A DNA stretch of 64,000 nucleotides from Nonomuraea cypriaca (GTDB lineage: Bacteria > Actinomycetota > Actinomycetes > Streptosporangiales > Streptosporangiaceae), in contig NZ_JADOGI010000016.1 of NCBI RefSeq assembly GCF_015645445.1, positions 1-64,000 of the forward strand, given 5' to 3'. Position 1 is the first letter of the stretch. Every line of letters starts with the position of its first letter. Made by a program: the position numbers and the translations under genes. This document shows, one piece after another, positions 16,625 to 24,782 of this stretch. Below the pieces are notes generated by a model. It was not told the DNA's origin, did no database searches, and worked only from the letters and a program-made list of their open reading frames with translations.

Positions 16625-17368
16625 TCAGGAGCAGGTGTACGTGCTCGGGGCCTTGTCAAACTTGATGGACCACCTCTTCTTGCCGGAAAGGATCGCCGCG
16701 CTGCTGGTGGCCACAGCGACCACTGTGCCGGAGGAGCCCGCGCGGACCTTGTTGTCACCGTCGGCGAGGGCGACCTTGCGAAGGCCCGTCTGGTAGTAGT
16801 AGCGCACATTCGGCGTCGCCGTGGTGACGATGTGCGCGTCCTTGTCCGAGCAGCGCGGCTGCTTGAACGTCGGAGCCGTGGTGGCCGTCTTGCAGGCGGT
16901 CTTCACCGACACCGTGACCGGGGCGAGGAACCACTTCTGCTCCGGGCCCACCTGCAGCCAGTAACTCACCCGGTGGTTGCCGCTCCGCGCCAGGAACGGC
17001 ACGGCCACCGTCTTGGACTTGCCGGCGACGACCTTGACCGGGTTGTAGCGCGAGCTGAACTTCTCGCCCGCGAACGGGCCTTCCTTGATTACCTCACCGG
17101 AGATCGGCCCGCGCTTCGCCTGCTGGTTGTCCACGCGGTAGTCGAAGGTGTGGTCGTACTTGGTCGGGTTGTTGAAGGTCAGGGTGACCTTGCCACACTC
17201 CACCGCGTTCGTCGCGCTCGGCACAGTGGCGGGGGCCTCGGTCGCCGTGGCCGCAGGAGCGGGCGTAGCAGTGGGGCTCTCGGTCGGATCCGCGACGGCG
17301 GCCTGAGCCGTCACGGCGATGCTCGAAGCTGCGAGGAAGCCCGCAGCGAGAAAGGACAGCGTCTTCAA
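16625..17368 (-). CDS. Secreted Thr/Ala/Pro-linker protein of unknown function
   Basis: 247 residues from TTG 17368, preceded by AGAGAGG; longer upstream starts would bury the signal peptide. The signal peptide (LKTLSFLAAGFLAASSIAVTAQAAVA) leads to a Thr/Pro/Ala-rich linker and a beta-rich region with four conserved-looking cysteines (VECGK, TACKT, PRCSD, YTCS end). The mature protein mentions no enzyme motif; the spacing suggests one or two immunoglobulin-like modules. It is probably an exported cell-surface protein, family unknown. Confidence 0.7.
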   Translation of the reverse strand: MKTLSFLAAGFLAASSIAVTAQAAVADPTESPTATPAPAATATEAPATVPSATNAVECGKVTLTFNNPTKYDHTFDYRVDNQQAKRGPISGEVIKEGPFAGEKFSSRYNPVKVVAGKSKTVAVPFLARSGNHRVSYWLQVGPEQKWFLAPVTVSVKTACKTATTAPTFKQPRCSDKDAHIVTTATPNVRYYYQTGLRKVALADGDNKVRAGSSGTVVAVATSSAAILSGKKRWSIKFDKAPSTYTCS

Positions 17369-17677
17369 GGGGGTGCCTCTCTGGAGACCGCTTACGAAAG
17401 ATCCGCGCCACGCAAACACGCATAAACGCGGGCGTTGGACAGTTATACACCAGTGAGCTATATCTTGCGCAAATATTTCAGAAGCCGTATTTGGCAACTC
17501 ACATCCCGTAACCATACGGAGTGCACTTTACTCCCTGGCGAATCCTTCAATGTCGGTCTTTGACGGCATTTCTACGCCTTGCTCAAAATGAAATGTGGCA
17601 AGGGACACTCCGCAAGGAATGTTCGCAGAGCGTGATCATGACCGTCTTCATCTGGCCATCTTGTGGATCCGAAGCCT
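17369..17677. other. Gene-free interval of lower GC
   Basis: No credible gene. The half next to 17368 is AT-richer than its surroundings and should hold the promoter of the minus-strand secreted-protein gene. The other half is the 3' untranslated end of the SRPBCC gene. No repeat or RNA structure is obvious. Confidence 0.5.
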
Positions 17678-18052
17678 TCAACCCGTTTGGAGATCCGAAG
17701 TCCGTGCGAGTCGGGTGGCGCAGCCCAACCGGTTGCCGAGCCGGGTCAGGCCGTCGGCGAACGACTCACGTGTGCTCTTGGCGAACCCGATGAAGAGCCT
17801 GTTGGCCAGCGGCACCCCCCAGGTCATCCGGTCGGCCACGTCGAAGACGCGGTGGACGAGCAGGGCGCCCTCGGGGTGGGCGGTGACCGACCATTCGCCC
17901 CGATACCACCAGCCGCCCTGGTAGGCGACGGTATGCTCGCCGATCTCCGTCTTCATCTCGTACCCCGGCTTGTCATCCAGCAGGGCGGCCCACACCTGCT
18001 CGACGGACGCCTCGATCACTCCGGCGACCTCGGTGATGAGCTTCTTCCTCAT
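17678..18052 (-). CDS. SRPBCC family protein
   Basis: 124 residues with START/Bet v1-like features: VIEASVEQVWAAL near the start, GGWWYRGEWSV in the sheet, and a C-terminal helix. This fold binds hydrophobic ligands; AHSA1-type members are common beside PadR or ArsR regulators. Its ATG overlaps the PadR stop (ATGA), so the two are co-translated and co-regulated. The last 20 residues look unlike the family and may have been altered by a changed stop. Confidence 0.8.
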   Translation of the reverse strand: MRKKLITEVAGVIEASVEQVWAALLDDKPGYEMKTEIGEHTVAYQGGWWYRGEWSVTAHPEGALLVHRVFDVADRMTWGVPLANRLFIGFAKSTRESFADGLTRLGNRLGCATRLARTSDLQTG

Positions 18053-18624
18053 GGCCAGGCTCCCTTCTCGATCCATTCGAGCTCTCCCTTGCCGAGGCGG
18101 TCGAGCAGCCCTCTGATCCACTCCAGCTCGGCCGTGTGAAGGGCCTGCTCGCACTCGACCTCGATCATCAGGATCTCCGGCAGGCCGCTGTCCGTCATGG
18201 CCCGCCGGTGGGCGTCCATCCCGGCCAGGACGCCCTCGATCGTGGCGGCCCGGCCGCGCAGCGCGCGCTGGGCCTCGTCCGGCGGCAGGCACCCGATCAG
18301 GGAGAGGCCCGCGACCAGCGTGCGCCGGTCGGGGTCGGGCTGCTCCAGCAGCCGCCGCAACCTGGTGGCCAGCTCCTTGCGGCCCTCTTCGGTGATCTCG
18401 TAGACCGTGCGCTCCGGCCTGCGGCCCGCGCGGTCTGTCTTGGCCGGCACGACCAACTCGTCCCTGGCCAGCCGCTCGACCGCGTGGTAGAGGCTGCGCG
18501 GCAGGCCCGCGATGTAGTCCTTGTGCGTGTCGACGATGAAACGGTGCAGCTCGTACGGGTGCGCGGCTCGTACGGAGAGCAGCGCCAGCACGGTCAGGCC
18601 GACCAGGTCGTGGCCTCTCGCCAT
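18049..18624 (-). CDS. PadR family transcriptional regulator
   Basis: 191 residues. The N-terminal winged helix (about 5-85) has the PadR signature LTVLALLSVRAAHPYELHR and GLPRSLYHAVERLARDELV; a C-terminal helical dimerisation region follows (PadR subfamily with the Vir_act_alpha_C-like end). PadR proteins usually repress their own operon. A perfect palindrome overlaps the SD region directly upstream (18635-18659), strong evidence for autoregulation together with the SRPBCC gene. Confidence 0.9.
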   Translation of the reverse strand: MARGHDLVGLTVLALLSVRAAHPYELHRFIVDTHKDYIAGLPRSLYHAVERLARDELVVPAKTDRAGRRPERTVYEITEEGRKELATRLRRLLEQPDPDRRTLVAGLSLIGCLPPDEAQRALRGRAATIEGVLAGMDAHRRAMTDSGLPEILMIEVECEQALHTAELEWIRGLLDRLGKGELEWIEKGAWP

Positions 18625-18634
18625 GATGCATCCT

Positions 18635-18659
18635 CCTATATTGCAAAACGCAATATAGG
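18635..18659. promoter_or_regulatory. PadR operator palindrome
   Basis: CCTATATTGC and GCAATATAGG form perfect 10-bp arms around AAAAC. The left arm overlaps the SD (AGGAGG on the minus strand) of the padR gene, 10 bp before its ATG, and the TATATTGC/GCAATATA core also offers a -10-like element. Binding would block transcription and translation start. Confidence 0.8.
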
Positions 18660-18697
18660 CCGAGACGACGTCACCTGTCGATGTCCGCGAGAGGGAG

Positions 18698-19492
18698 TCA
18701 GGCGTCGAGTTGCATGAAGGCGCGGGCGATGGCCTGCTGGGAGACGTTCTCCGGATAGGGGAAGAGCTTGATCACGTCGCGCAGGCCCTCGACGTGCGCG
18801 CGCTTGGCCAACTCGGCCACCAGCGCCAGGTCAGCCTGCTGCGCCAGCGCGTAGGCGCGGTCGACCACCGCGCCGTGGCCGGGCACGACCACCGGCTCGG
18901 GCATCTCCATGAGCATCGCCGCCACGGTGTCCGGCCAGTCCAGCGGGTACGAGTCGCTGAACGCCGGCGGCGCGCCCTCCTCGATCAGGTCCCCGGCGAA
19001 CACCACCCCGGCGTCGGGAACGTGTACGACGACGTCGTTGCTGCTGTGTCCGAGCCCGAAGTGCCGCAGATGCACCATGCGGCCGCCGACGTCCAGACCG
19101 GCGGTGACGGCGAACGTGTGGTCGGGGGGCACGATCGTGACCTCCTCCAGCTCCGCGCGCCGCTCGGGCAACCGCTCGATGACGTTCGCGCGCTGGAGCT
19201 CACCGTGCAGCTCGATCTCCTCGGCGCACCTGACGTGGCCCCAGATCTCGGCGGGACGGAAGATCGCGTTGCCGAAGTAGTGGTCGAAGTGGGAATGGCT
19301 GTTGACGACGGTCCACGGGGCGGCGGTGATCCTCCTGACCGCCGCGACGAGGTCCGCCGCTTCCTCGTGGGACGTACGCGTGTCGAGCACCAGGCAGTGC
19401 CCGTCCCCCACGATCAGCCCGGTGTTCATGTCGAAGGACTCATGACGCCGAACGAATACCTGCTCGCCGACCTCCTGCCATTGCTCGTTCAT
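18698..19492 (-). CDS. MBL-fold metallo-hydrolase
   Basis: 264 residues. The metal motif HSHFDH (in VVNSHSHFDHYFGN) and further ligands in GHSSNDVVVHVP, FAGDLIEEG and VPGHGAVVD are those of the metallo-beta-lactamase superfamily. The likely reaction is hydrolysis of a thioester or lactone; the substrate cannot be told from sequence. It diverges from the VOC gene with 43 bp between starts. Confidence 0.88.
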   Translation of the reverse strand: MNEQWQEVGEQVFVRRHESFDMNTGLIVGDGHCLVLDTRTSHEEAADLVAAVRRITAAPWTVVNSHSHFDHYFGNAIFRPAEIWGHVRCAEEIELHGELQRANVIERLPERRAELEEVTIVPPDHTFAVTAGLDVGGRMVHLRHFGLGHSSNDVVVHVPDAGVVFAGDLIEEGAPPAFSDSYPLDWPDTVAAMLMEMPEPVVVPGHGAVVDRAYALAQQADLALVAELAKRAHVEGLRDVIKLFPYPENVSQQAIARAFMQLDA

Positions 19493-19535
19493 GCCAACGA
19501 ATCCTACTTTTGAGCCGTACTTCTAGGATCGATAC

Positions 19536-19967
19536 ATGGCATATGACTTCCAGGTCGTCATCGACACGGGCGACCCGCATCCGCTGGCGGACTGGTGGGC
19601 GGACGCGCTCGGCTGGCGGGTGGAGCCGCAGGACGAGGCGCTCATCCGCGAGATGATCGAGAAAGGGTACGCCACGGACGACGACACGACCATGCACAAC
19701 GGCGCGCTGGTGTGGAAATCGGGCACTGCCATCAGGCATCCCGACGGTCTCGAACGCGCTCCTCGCGTGCTGTTCCAGCTCGTACCCGAGCCCAAGACGG
19801 TCAAGAACCGCACGCACCTCGACATCCGCACCGGCGCGGGCAACATCGAGGCGGAGGTTGCGCGGCTGACCGCCAAGGGGGCGAAGGAGCTGCACCGCGG
19901 CCGCCAGGGGCCCAACTGGTGGGTCACTCTCGCCGACCCCGAGGGCAACGAGTTCTGCGTCAGCTGA
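19536..19967 (+). CDS. VOC family (glyoxalase-like) protein
   Basis: 143 residues with the paired beta-alpha-beta fold of vicinal oxygen chelate proteins: VVIDTGDPHPLADWWADALGW at the start and WVTLADPEGNEFCVS at the end. Such proteins are dioxygenases, glyoxalases or resistance binders. The opening DTGDPHPLADWW matches the glyoxalase-like subgroup seen widely in actinomycetes. It converges with the response regulator downstream, with stops directly adjacent. Confidence 0.88.
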   Translation: MAYDFQVVIDTGDPHPLADWWADALGWRVEPQDEALIREMIEKGYATDDDTTMHNGALVWKSGTAIRHPDGLERAPRVLFQLVPEPKTVKNRTHLDIRTGAGNIEAEVARLTAKGAKELHRGRQGPNWWVTLADPEGNEFCVS

Positions 19968-20609
19968 TCAGCCCCGCAGGTACGCCAGCACCGCCAGCAC
20001 CCGCCGGTGGCCGTCGGCGGCCGGCGGGAGGTCGAGCTTGGTGAAGATGTTGGCGATGTGCTTGGCCACGGCCGCCTCGGTGACGAACAGCTCCTTGGCG
20101 ATCGACGCGTTCGAGCGCCCCTCGGCGATCAGGCCGAGCACCTCCTGTTCGCGCGGGGTGAGCCTGGCCAGCGGGTCGCGCCGCCGCCGGAGTAGCTGCC
20201 GCACCACCTCGGGGTCGACGACCGTGCCGCCGGCGGCCACCCGGTCGAGGGCCTCGACGAACTCGCGTACGTCGCCGATCCGGTCCTTCAGCAGGTAGCC
20301 GATGCCGGCCCCGGCGCCGGAGTCGAGCAGCTCGGCCGCGTACGTCTGCTCGACGTACTGGCTGAGCACCAGCACGGCCAGCTCAGGGTGCCGCTCGCGC
20401 AGCTCCAGCGCGGCCCGCAGGCCCTCGTCTGTGAAGCCGGGCGGCATCCGTACGTCGGTCACCACGGCGTCGGGGCGGTGCTCGGGGACGGCGGCGAGCA
20501 GGGCGGGCGCGTCACCGACCGAGGCGACCACGGTGTGGCCGAAGCGCTCCAGCAACCCCACCAGGCCCTCCCGCAGCAGCACGGCGTCCTCGGCGATGAC
20601 TACCCGCAC
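19968..20609 (-). CDS. NarL/LuxR-type response regulator
   Basis: 213 residues. The receiver domain (MRVVIAEDAVLLREG, phosphoacceptor Asp in AVVTDVRMPPG) and the C-terminal LuxR HTH (LTPREQEVLGLIAEGRSNASIAKEL) are complete. GTG 20609 lies inside the last copy of a 38-bp tandem repeat that links it to the kinase gene upstream. Each repeat supplies GGGAGGT before a GTG, so translation is probably coupled through the repeats. Confidence 0.92.
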   Translation of the reverse strand: MRVVIAEDAVLLREGLVGLLERFGHTVVASVGDAPALLAAVPEHRPDAVVTDVRMPPGFTDEGLRAALELRERHPELAVLVLSQYVEQTYAAELLDSGAGAGIGYLLKDRIGDVREFVEALDRVAAGGTVVDPEVVRQLLRRRRDPLARLTPREQEVLGLIAEGRSNASIAKELFVTEAAVAKHIANIFTKLDLPPAADGHRRVLAVLAYLRG

Positions 20610-20731
20610 GAGACCTCCCAGACGTCCTCGCTGATCGCTACCCGCACGGGACCTCCCAGGCGTCCTCGCTGATCGCTACCCGCACGGGACCTCCCAGGCG
20701 TCCTCGCTGATCGCTACCCGCACGGGACCTC
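20600..20731 (-). repeat. 38-bp tandem repeat forming three overlapping minicistrons
   Basis: On the minus strand the block GTGCGGGTAG followed by a short spacer and GGGAGGT recurs with start codons at 20723, 20685, 20647 and 20609, exactly 38 bp apart. The kinase ends at the TAG of the first block. The blocks then encode VRVAISEDAWEVPCG twice and VRVAISEDVWEVSCG once, each ending in TAG ten bases into the next start region. The last start is that of the response regulator, whose N-terminus MRVVIAEDA the peptides mimic. Confidence 0.9.
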
Positions 20732-21871
20732 CACTCGGACCAGGGTCGGCCCGCCTGCCGGGCTCGACAGGGACAGTCTCCCGTCCACCACGGCCAGCCG
20801 GTCGGCCAGCCCGGTGAGCCCGGTGCCCTCGGCAGGGTCGGCGCCGCCCTTGCCGTCGTCGCGCACCTCCACGACCAGCGTGCCGCGCTCGACCCGGCCG
20901 GTGACGGAGCCCCTGGTGGCCTGGCTGTGCTTGGCCAGGTTAGTGAGGGCCTCGCTGACCACGTAGTACGCGGTGACCTCCACCGGGGCGGGCAACCGGC
21001 CGACCGGCTCGAAGTCGACGTCGACGGGCACGGGCGAGCGGCCGGCCACGTCGTGGACGGCCGCCTCCAGCCCCCGGTCGGTGAGCACCTGCGAGTGCAC
21101 TCCCCTGATCAGCTCGCGCAGCTCGCCCAGCGCCTGCTTGGCCTCGTCGTGGGCCAGCCCGATCAGCCGGCCCGTGTCCGAGTCGCCGGGCAGGTCGAGC
21201 CTCGCCATGCCGAGCGTCATCGACAGGGAGACCAGCCGCTGCTGGGCGCCGTCGTGCAGGTCGCGCTCGATCCGGCGGCGCTCCATCTCGAACGCGTCCA
21301 CCAGCCGCGCCCGCGACCGCAGCACCTCGCTCAGCTCGGAGCTCTGGGGCGCGAGCAGCGCCCTGACCATGGCTCCCCGCGCGCCGCCCCAGGCCGTGAC
21401 GGTGTACGCGGCCACGGGCAGCAACAGCACGCCCATCACGGCCGCCAGGACGCCGATCCCCGGCAGCACCTCAGGCTGGAGCACCGGCGTGAGGATCAGC
21501 ATCGGCGGGCCGACCACGGTGAGCAGGACCATGACCAGGTCGATCCACCACAGCGCGAACACCGTCATGATCGCCACCGCCGCCTCGCGCCTGCGACGGT
21601 CCGGCACGTCGGGCAGGTCGACGGGGTCGACGAGTCGCAGACGGCGGCGTTCGAACCAGGCGATGGGCGGGATGGAAACCACCAGCACGAGCAGCCCCGC
21701 CACGACGCCCATGGGGAGCCCGATGAGCGTGGCGAGCACGACGGTGAGCACGACGGCCACGCCGGGCACGGCACCGGCCAGCAGGTACGCCACGCACCGC
21801 CACGGCCAGACCGACCTGAGGAACGGCACCGGCCGCTGGGTGATCGCCTCCAACGCGGTCCTGTAGAGCAC
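20714..21871 (-). CDS. NarL-family sensor histidine kinase (HisKA_3)
   Basis: 385 residues. Four to five membrane helices occupy the first half without a large external sensor loop. The dimerisation helix has the phosphoacceptor His in ERDLHDGAQQRLVSLS (HisKA_3), and the HATPase has SEALTNLAKHSQA and VRDDGKGGA. It is typical of LiaS/DesK-like membrane-stress kinases. GTG 21871 has only AAAGG next to it as an SD. The stop lies in the 38-bp repeat shared with the response regulator. Confidence 0.9.
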   Translation of the reverse strand: MLYRTALEAITQRPVPFLRSVWPWRCVAYLLAGAVPGVAVVLTVVLATLIGLPMGVVAGLLVLVVSIPPIAWFERRRLRLVDPVDLPDVPDRRRREAAVAIMTVFALWWIDLVMVLLTVVGPPMLILTPVLQPEVLPGIGVLAAVMGVLLLPVAAYTVTAWGGARGAMVRALLAPQSSELSEVLRSRARLVDAFEMERRRIERDLHDGAQQRLVSLSMTLGMARLDLPGDSDTGRLIGLAHDEAKQALGELRELIRGVHSQVLTDRGLEAAVHDVAGRSPVPVDVDFEPVGRLPAPVEVTAYYVVSEALTNLAKHSQATRGSVTGRVERGTLVVEVRDDGKGGADPAEGTGLTGLADRLAVVDGRLSLSSPAGGPTLVRVEVPCG

Positions 21872-21880
21872 CTTTCGACG

Positions 21881-21889
21881 TTATCCACA
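21881..21889 (+). promoter_or_regulatory. Perfect DnaA-box-like site
   Basis: TTATCCACA matches the canonical DnaA box TTATNCACA and lies 10 bp upstream of the start of the NarL-type kinase gene. A single site could regulate this promoter or be chance; the origin-proximal gene order nearby makes it worth noting. Confidence 0.45.
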
Positions 21890-21942
21890 GGGGGGAGGGA
21901 CCGGCAGTAGTGCTCGGTCTACCTTTCACACCAGGGCAGGGG

Positions 21943-22344
21943 CTACGGCAGGAACGTGAACGCCTCGGCGTGCTGCGGGTGCACCGCGGTGAAGTGGTGG
22001 CGGTCGAGGGTGGCGATCTGGGTGAGGCCGAGGCGTTCTGTCACCGCGATCACAGAGGCGTCGACGGCGCCGAGGCCGGAGTAGGTCTCCACGAGGTCGC
22101 TGATGCGGTCGAGGTCGTGCTGGAGGATGTCGATCAATACCAGACCGGACTGGAACGAGCGGAGGAAGGCGGCCTCGGCGCGGCCGCCGTCGCGCTTCTC
22201 GACGAGCCTGCAGACCTCGGCGACCACGGTGGCGGGAACGAGCAGCAGGCCGGGGTAGCTCCGCAGGAAGGCGGCACAGACGTCGTGATGGTTGTCCTGA
22301 CGGTTGACCGCCGCGATCAGCGGCCCCGAATCAATGACGATCAC
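21943..22344 (-). CDS. PIN domain toxin, VapC-like
   Basis: 133-residue PIN-domain ribonuclease. The acidic metal-binding residues are recognisable: Asp5 (VIDSGPL), Glu in ATVVAEVCRL, Asp in GAVDASVIAV and Asp in IATLDRHHF. Such toxins cleave tRNA or rRNA until neutralised. Its ATG overlaps the stop of the antitoxin gene by four bases, the standard type II arrangement. Confidence 0.88.
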   Translation of the reverse strand: MIVIDSGPLIAAVNRQDNHHDVCAAFLRSYPGLLLVPATVVAEVCRLVEKRDGGRAEAAFLRSFQSGLVLIDILQHDLDRISDLVETYSGLGAVDASVIAVTERLGLTQIATLDRHHFTAVHPQHAEAFTFLP

Positions 22345-22547
22345 AAAAACCGATTGTCCTCCGCGTGCAAGATTTCTTCAGAGCGTTCGGCGAAATCAGG
22401 TTCGGCCGCCAGCATGCCGATGAACGGCAGATCCCGGGCTATGGGCTGGTCCCCCAACTCGCACTGGACGAGGCGGAGCAATGGGCCGACCTTTTCGTCC
22501 GGCAGGCGGTCCACGAGTTCGTGGAGCTCGGCACGCGTAAGACTCAT
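22341..22547 (-). CDS. Antitoxin of the PIN-domain pair
   Basis: 68 residues, acidic, beginning MSLTRAELHELVDRLPDEKVG, a helix typical of small actinobacterial VapB-like antitoxins that bind the PIN groove through the C-terminal half. No SD precedes the ATG. TAGAAT lies six bases upstream, so it may be leaderless, or it may be coupled to a small open frame whose stop overlaps its start. Confidence 0.8.
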   Translation of the reverse strand: MSLTRAELHELVDRLPDEKVGPLLRLVQCELGDQPIARDLPFIGMLAAEPDFAERSEEILHAEDNRFL

Positions 22548-22780
22548 GGAGGGATTCTACGGCTTTCCAGCGGGCGCTCGGGCTGCCCCAAGTTCGGATT
22601 TATCGGCCTATTTCTTGTGTACCGTCCGACGCCGGGGCCGGGCTCGCGTACGACGTCACAGGGGGCGTCGTAGTGGCGCATGAGGTCTTCGAACCGCATG
22701 AGGGGGCGATGACAGCTTGACACCAGGTAGGGGCGAATGGTGTTTCCGTCGGCATAAAGGGACGGATATGGTAATCGCAC
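22544..22780 (-). CDS. Doubtful small ORF coupled to the antitoxin
   Basis: An open frame of up to 78 codons whose TGA overlaps the antitoxin ATG. The most credible part starts at an internal Met (MRFEDLMRHYDAPCDVVRE). No family or SD is evident. The exact overlap is the only argument for it; it could be upstream leader sequence of the toxin-antitoxin operon. Confidence 0.25.
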   Translation of the reverse strand: MRLPYPSLYADGNTIRPYLVSSCHRPLMRFEDLMRHYDAPCDVVREPGPGVGRYTRNRPINPNLGQPERPLESRRIPP

Positions 22781-22837
22781 GATGAATCAGTCATCGGTCT
22801 TCGTGAAGACTCCGACGAGGTCCGCAATTGCGGGCTT

Positions 22838-24649
22838 TTAATCGTACAAAGCCTTCGCGCTCCGGAACTCGAGCCCATCGAAGGCGTCCGATGTACGCCA
22901 CCGCTCGAGATAACCGAAATACGCCATCGCCCCGTGCGGGTAGCCGACGTTCAGCCGGCCGCGCAGGCCGAGGTCCTGGCCCTCGTTGTTGTAGTAGCCC
23001 GGCGTGCAGTCCGGCGAGCCCAGCAGCGGGCCGGGGCCCGACAGCAGCAGCTCCACCCAGGCGTCCTCGGCCTCCTTGGTGACCTCGACCTCCTCGTGGC
23101 CGTGGTCGAGCGCGTACTTGACGATCAGCGCGATGGTCCTGCCCGCCTCGGTCAGGTTGTGGGGGATGTTGGAGATGAGGTTCGCGCCCTGGGTTGGCTG
23201 GACGAGGAAGGCGTTCGGGAAGCCGTGCACGTGGATGCCGTGCAGGCTGCGCATGCCCTGGGCCCAGTGGTCCGACAGTCTGACCCCGCCGCGTCCCGTC
23301 AGGTCGTAGCCGGCGCGGCGCGTGTAGTCGGTGCCGACCTCGAAGCCGGAGGCGTAGATGACGCAGTCGACCTCGTACTCCTCGCCGGCGGCGACGACCC
23401 CGTCCGGGGTGATCCGCTCGACGCCCTTGCCGTCGGTGTCGACGAGGTGGGTGCCCGGGGTGTTGAACGCCTGGAGGTACTCGTCGTGGAAGCACGGGCG
23501 CTTGCACAGCTGGCGGTACCAGGCCTTGAGCTTCCGCGCGGTCTCCCTGTCTCTCACGACGGCGTCGACCCGGGCGCGGATCTCCTCCATCTTCTCGAAG
23601 TCGGAGTCCTCGAACGCGGCCCGCATGGTCTCCGGTGTGAGCTCGTCGAGCTCCTGGATCCTCCCCCGGTACCGGCGGGAGATGTCGGTCCAGCCGTCCA
23701 TCACCAGGTCGTCCTCGGCCGCGCCGCCCGCCTGGTTGGCCGTGAAGTTCTCCAGCCAGCGCCGCTGCCAGCCGGGCGTCGCGATCTTCGCGAACCACTC
23801 GGGGTCGATCGGCCGGTTGTCCCGTACGTCCACCGAGGACGGCGTGCGCTGGAACACGTACAGGCGACCGCACGCCCGGGCCAGATGGGGCACGCACTGA
23901 ACGGCCGTCGCGCCCGTGCCGATGACGGCCACCCGCTTGTCCGCCAGCCGGTCCATGGGGGCGCCCAGCGGGTCGCCGCCGGTGTAGGCGTAGTCCCAGC
24001 GGCTGGTGTGGAACGAATGCCCGCCGAACGACTGGATGCCGGGGATGCCGGGGAGTTTGGGCACGTGCAGCGGGCCGATGCCCATGGCGACGAACTGGGC
24101 GGTGAAGTCGTCGCCCCGGTCCGTGCGTACGCGCCACCGGGATCGGCGCTCGTCCCATTCGAGGCTCTGGACCTCCGTGTGGAACAGCGCGTTGTCGTAC
24201 AGGTCGTAGTGCTTGCCGATGCGGCGGCAGTGTTCGAGGATCTCGGGGCCGTGCGCGTACTTCTCGGTGGGCATGTGGCCGGTCTCCTCCAGGAGCGGCA
24301 TGTACACGAGCGACGCCGTGTCGCACTGCGCTCCCGGGTACCTGTTCCAGTACCACGTGCCGCCGAAGTCGCCGCCCTTCTCGATGACGCGTACGTCCTC
24401 GACCCCGGCCTCCTTCAGTCGCGCGCCGGTGACGAGGCCGGCGAACCCCCCGCCGATGAACGCGACGGTGACGTGGTCGGTCCTGGGCTCGCGTTCGGTC
24501 CTCGGGGTGTACGGGTCGTCGAGGTAGCGGGCCAGCGTTCCCCTGAGGCGGAGGTACTGGTCGTTGCCATCCGGGCGAAGCCGCTTGTCCCGCTCTTCGC
24601 GATATTTCCGGCGTAGGGCGTCTTTGTCGATGCTGGGGTGATCTGTCAT
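22838..24649 (-). CDS. Flavin-containing (Baeyer-Villiger-type) monooxygenase
   Basis: 603 residues from ATG 24649, which has GGAGG six bases upstream. The FAD-binding GGGFAGL, the [11 protein letters not shown] stretch, the Baeyer-Villiger fingerprint [11 protein letters not shown] and the NADPH-binding GTGATAVQ are in the expected order. The length of about 600 with an N-terminal helical extension matches the cyclopentadecanone/steroid BVMO-like group. It inserts oxygen into ketones using NADPH and O2. It diverges from the P-loop kinase gene. Confidence 0.92.
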   Translation of the reverse strand: MTDHPSIDKDALRRKYREERDKRLRPDGNDQYLRLRGTLARYLDDPYTPRTEREPRTDHVTVAFIGGGFAGLVTGARLKEAGVEDVRVIEKGGDFGGTWYWNRYPGAQCDTASLVYMPLLEETGHMPTEKYAHGPEILEHCRRIGKHYDLYDNALFHTEVQSLEWDERRSRWRVRTDRGDDFTAQFVAMGIGPLHVPKLPGIPGIQSFGGHSFHTSRWDYAYTGGDPLGAPMDRLADKRVAVIGTGATAVQCVPHLARACGRLYVFQRTPSSVDVRDNRPIDPEWFAKIATPGWQRRWLENFTANQAGGAAEDDLVMDGWTDISRRYRGRIQELDELTPETMRAAFEDSDFEKMEEIRARVDAVVRDRETARKLKAWYRQLCKRPCFHDEYLQAFNTPGTHLVDTDGKGVERITPDGVVAAGEEYEVDCVIYASGFEVGTDYTRRAGYDLTGRGGVRLSDHWAQGMRSLHGIHVHGFPNAFLVQPTQGANLISNIPHNLTEAGRTIALIVKYALDHGHEEVEVTKEAEDAWVELLLSGPGPLLGSPDCTPGYYNNEGQDLGLRGRLNVGYPHGAMAYFGYLERWRTSDAFDGLEFRSAKALYD

Positions 24650-24782
24650 GCATCCTCCGGGAGCCTCGGGGCGCAATTCCAGAATGTCATTCGGTAATCA
24701 CCTCCGACAAGCCCACCCTCGGCCATCCTGGAGACGGTTGTCCGCCTCCACTGTCCGCCTCCACGACGATGGGCCTGCCGTC

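Noticed and set aside
20600-20731. CRISPR array
   Set aside because: The 38-bp units are contiguous with no variable spacers, no cas genes are present, and they overlap coding ends.
22791-24653. A second long minus-strand frame over the monooxygenase gene
   Set aside because: It is out of frame with the protein that carries all BVMO motifs and has Arg/His-rich shadow composition.
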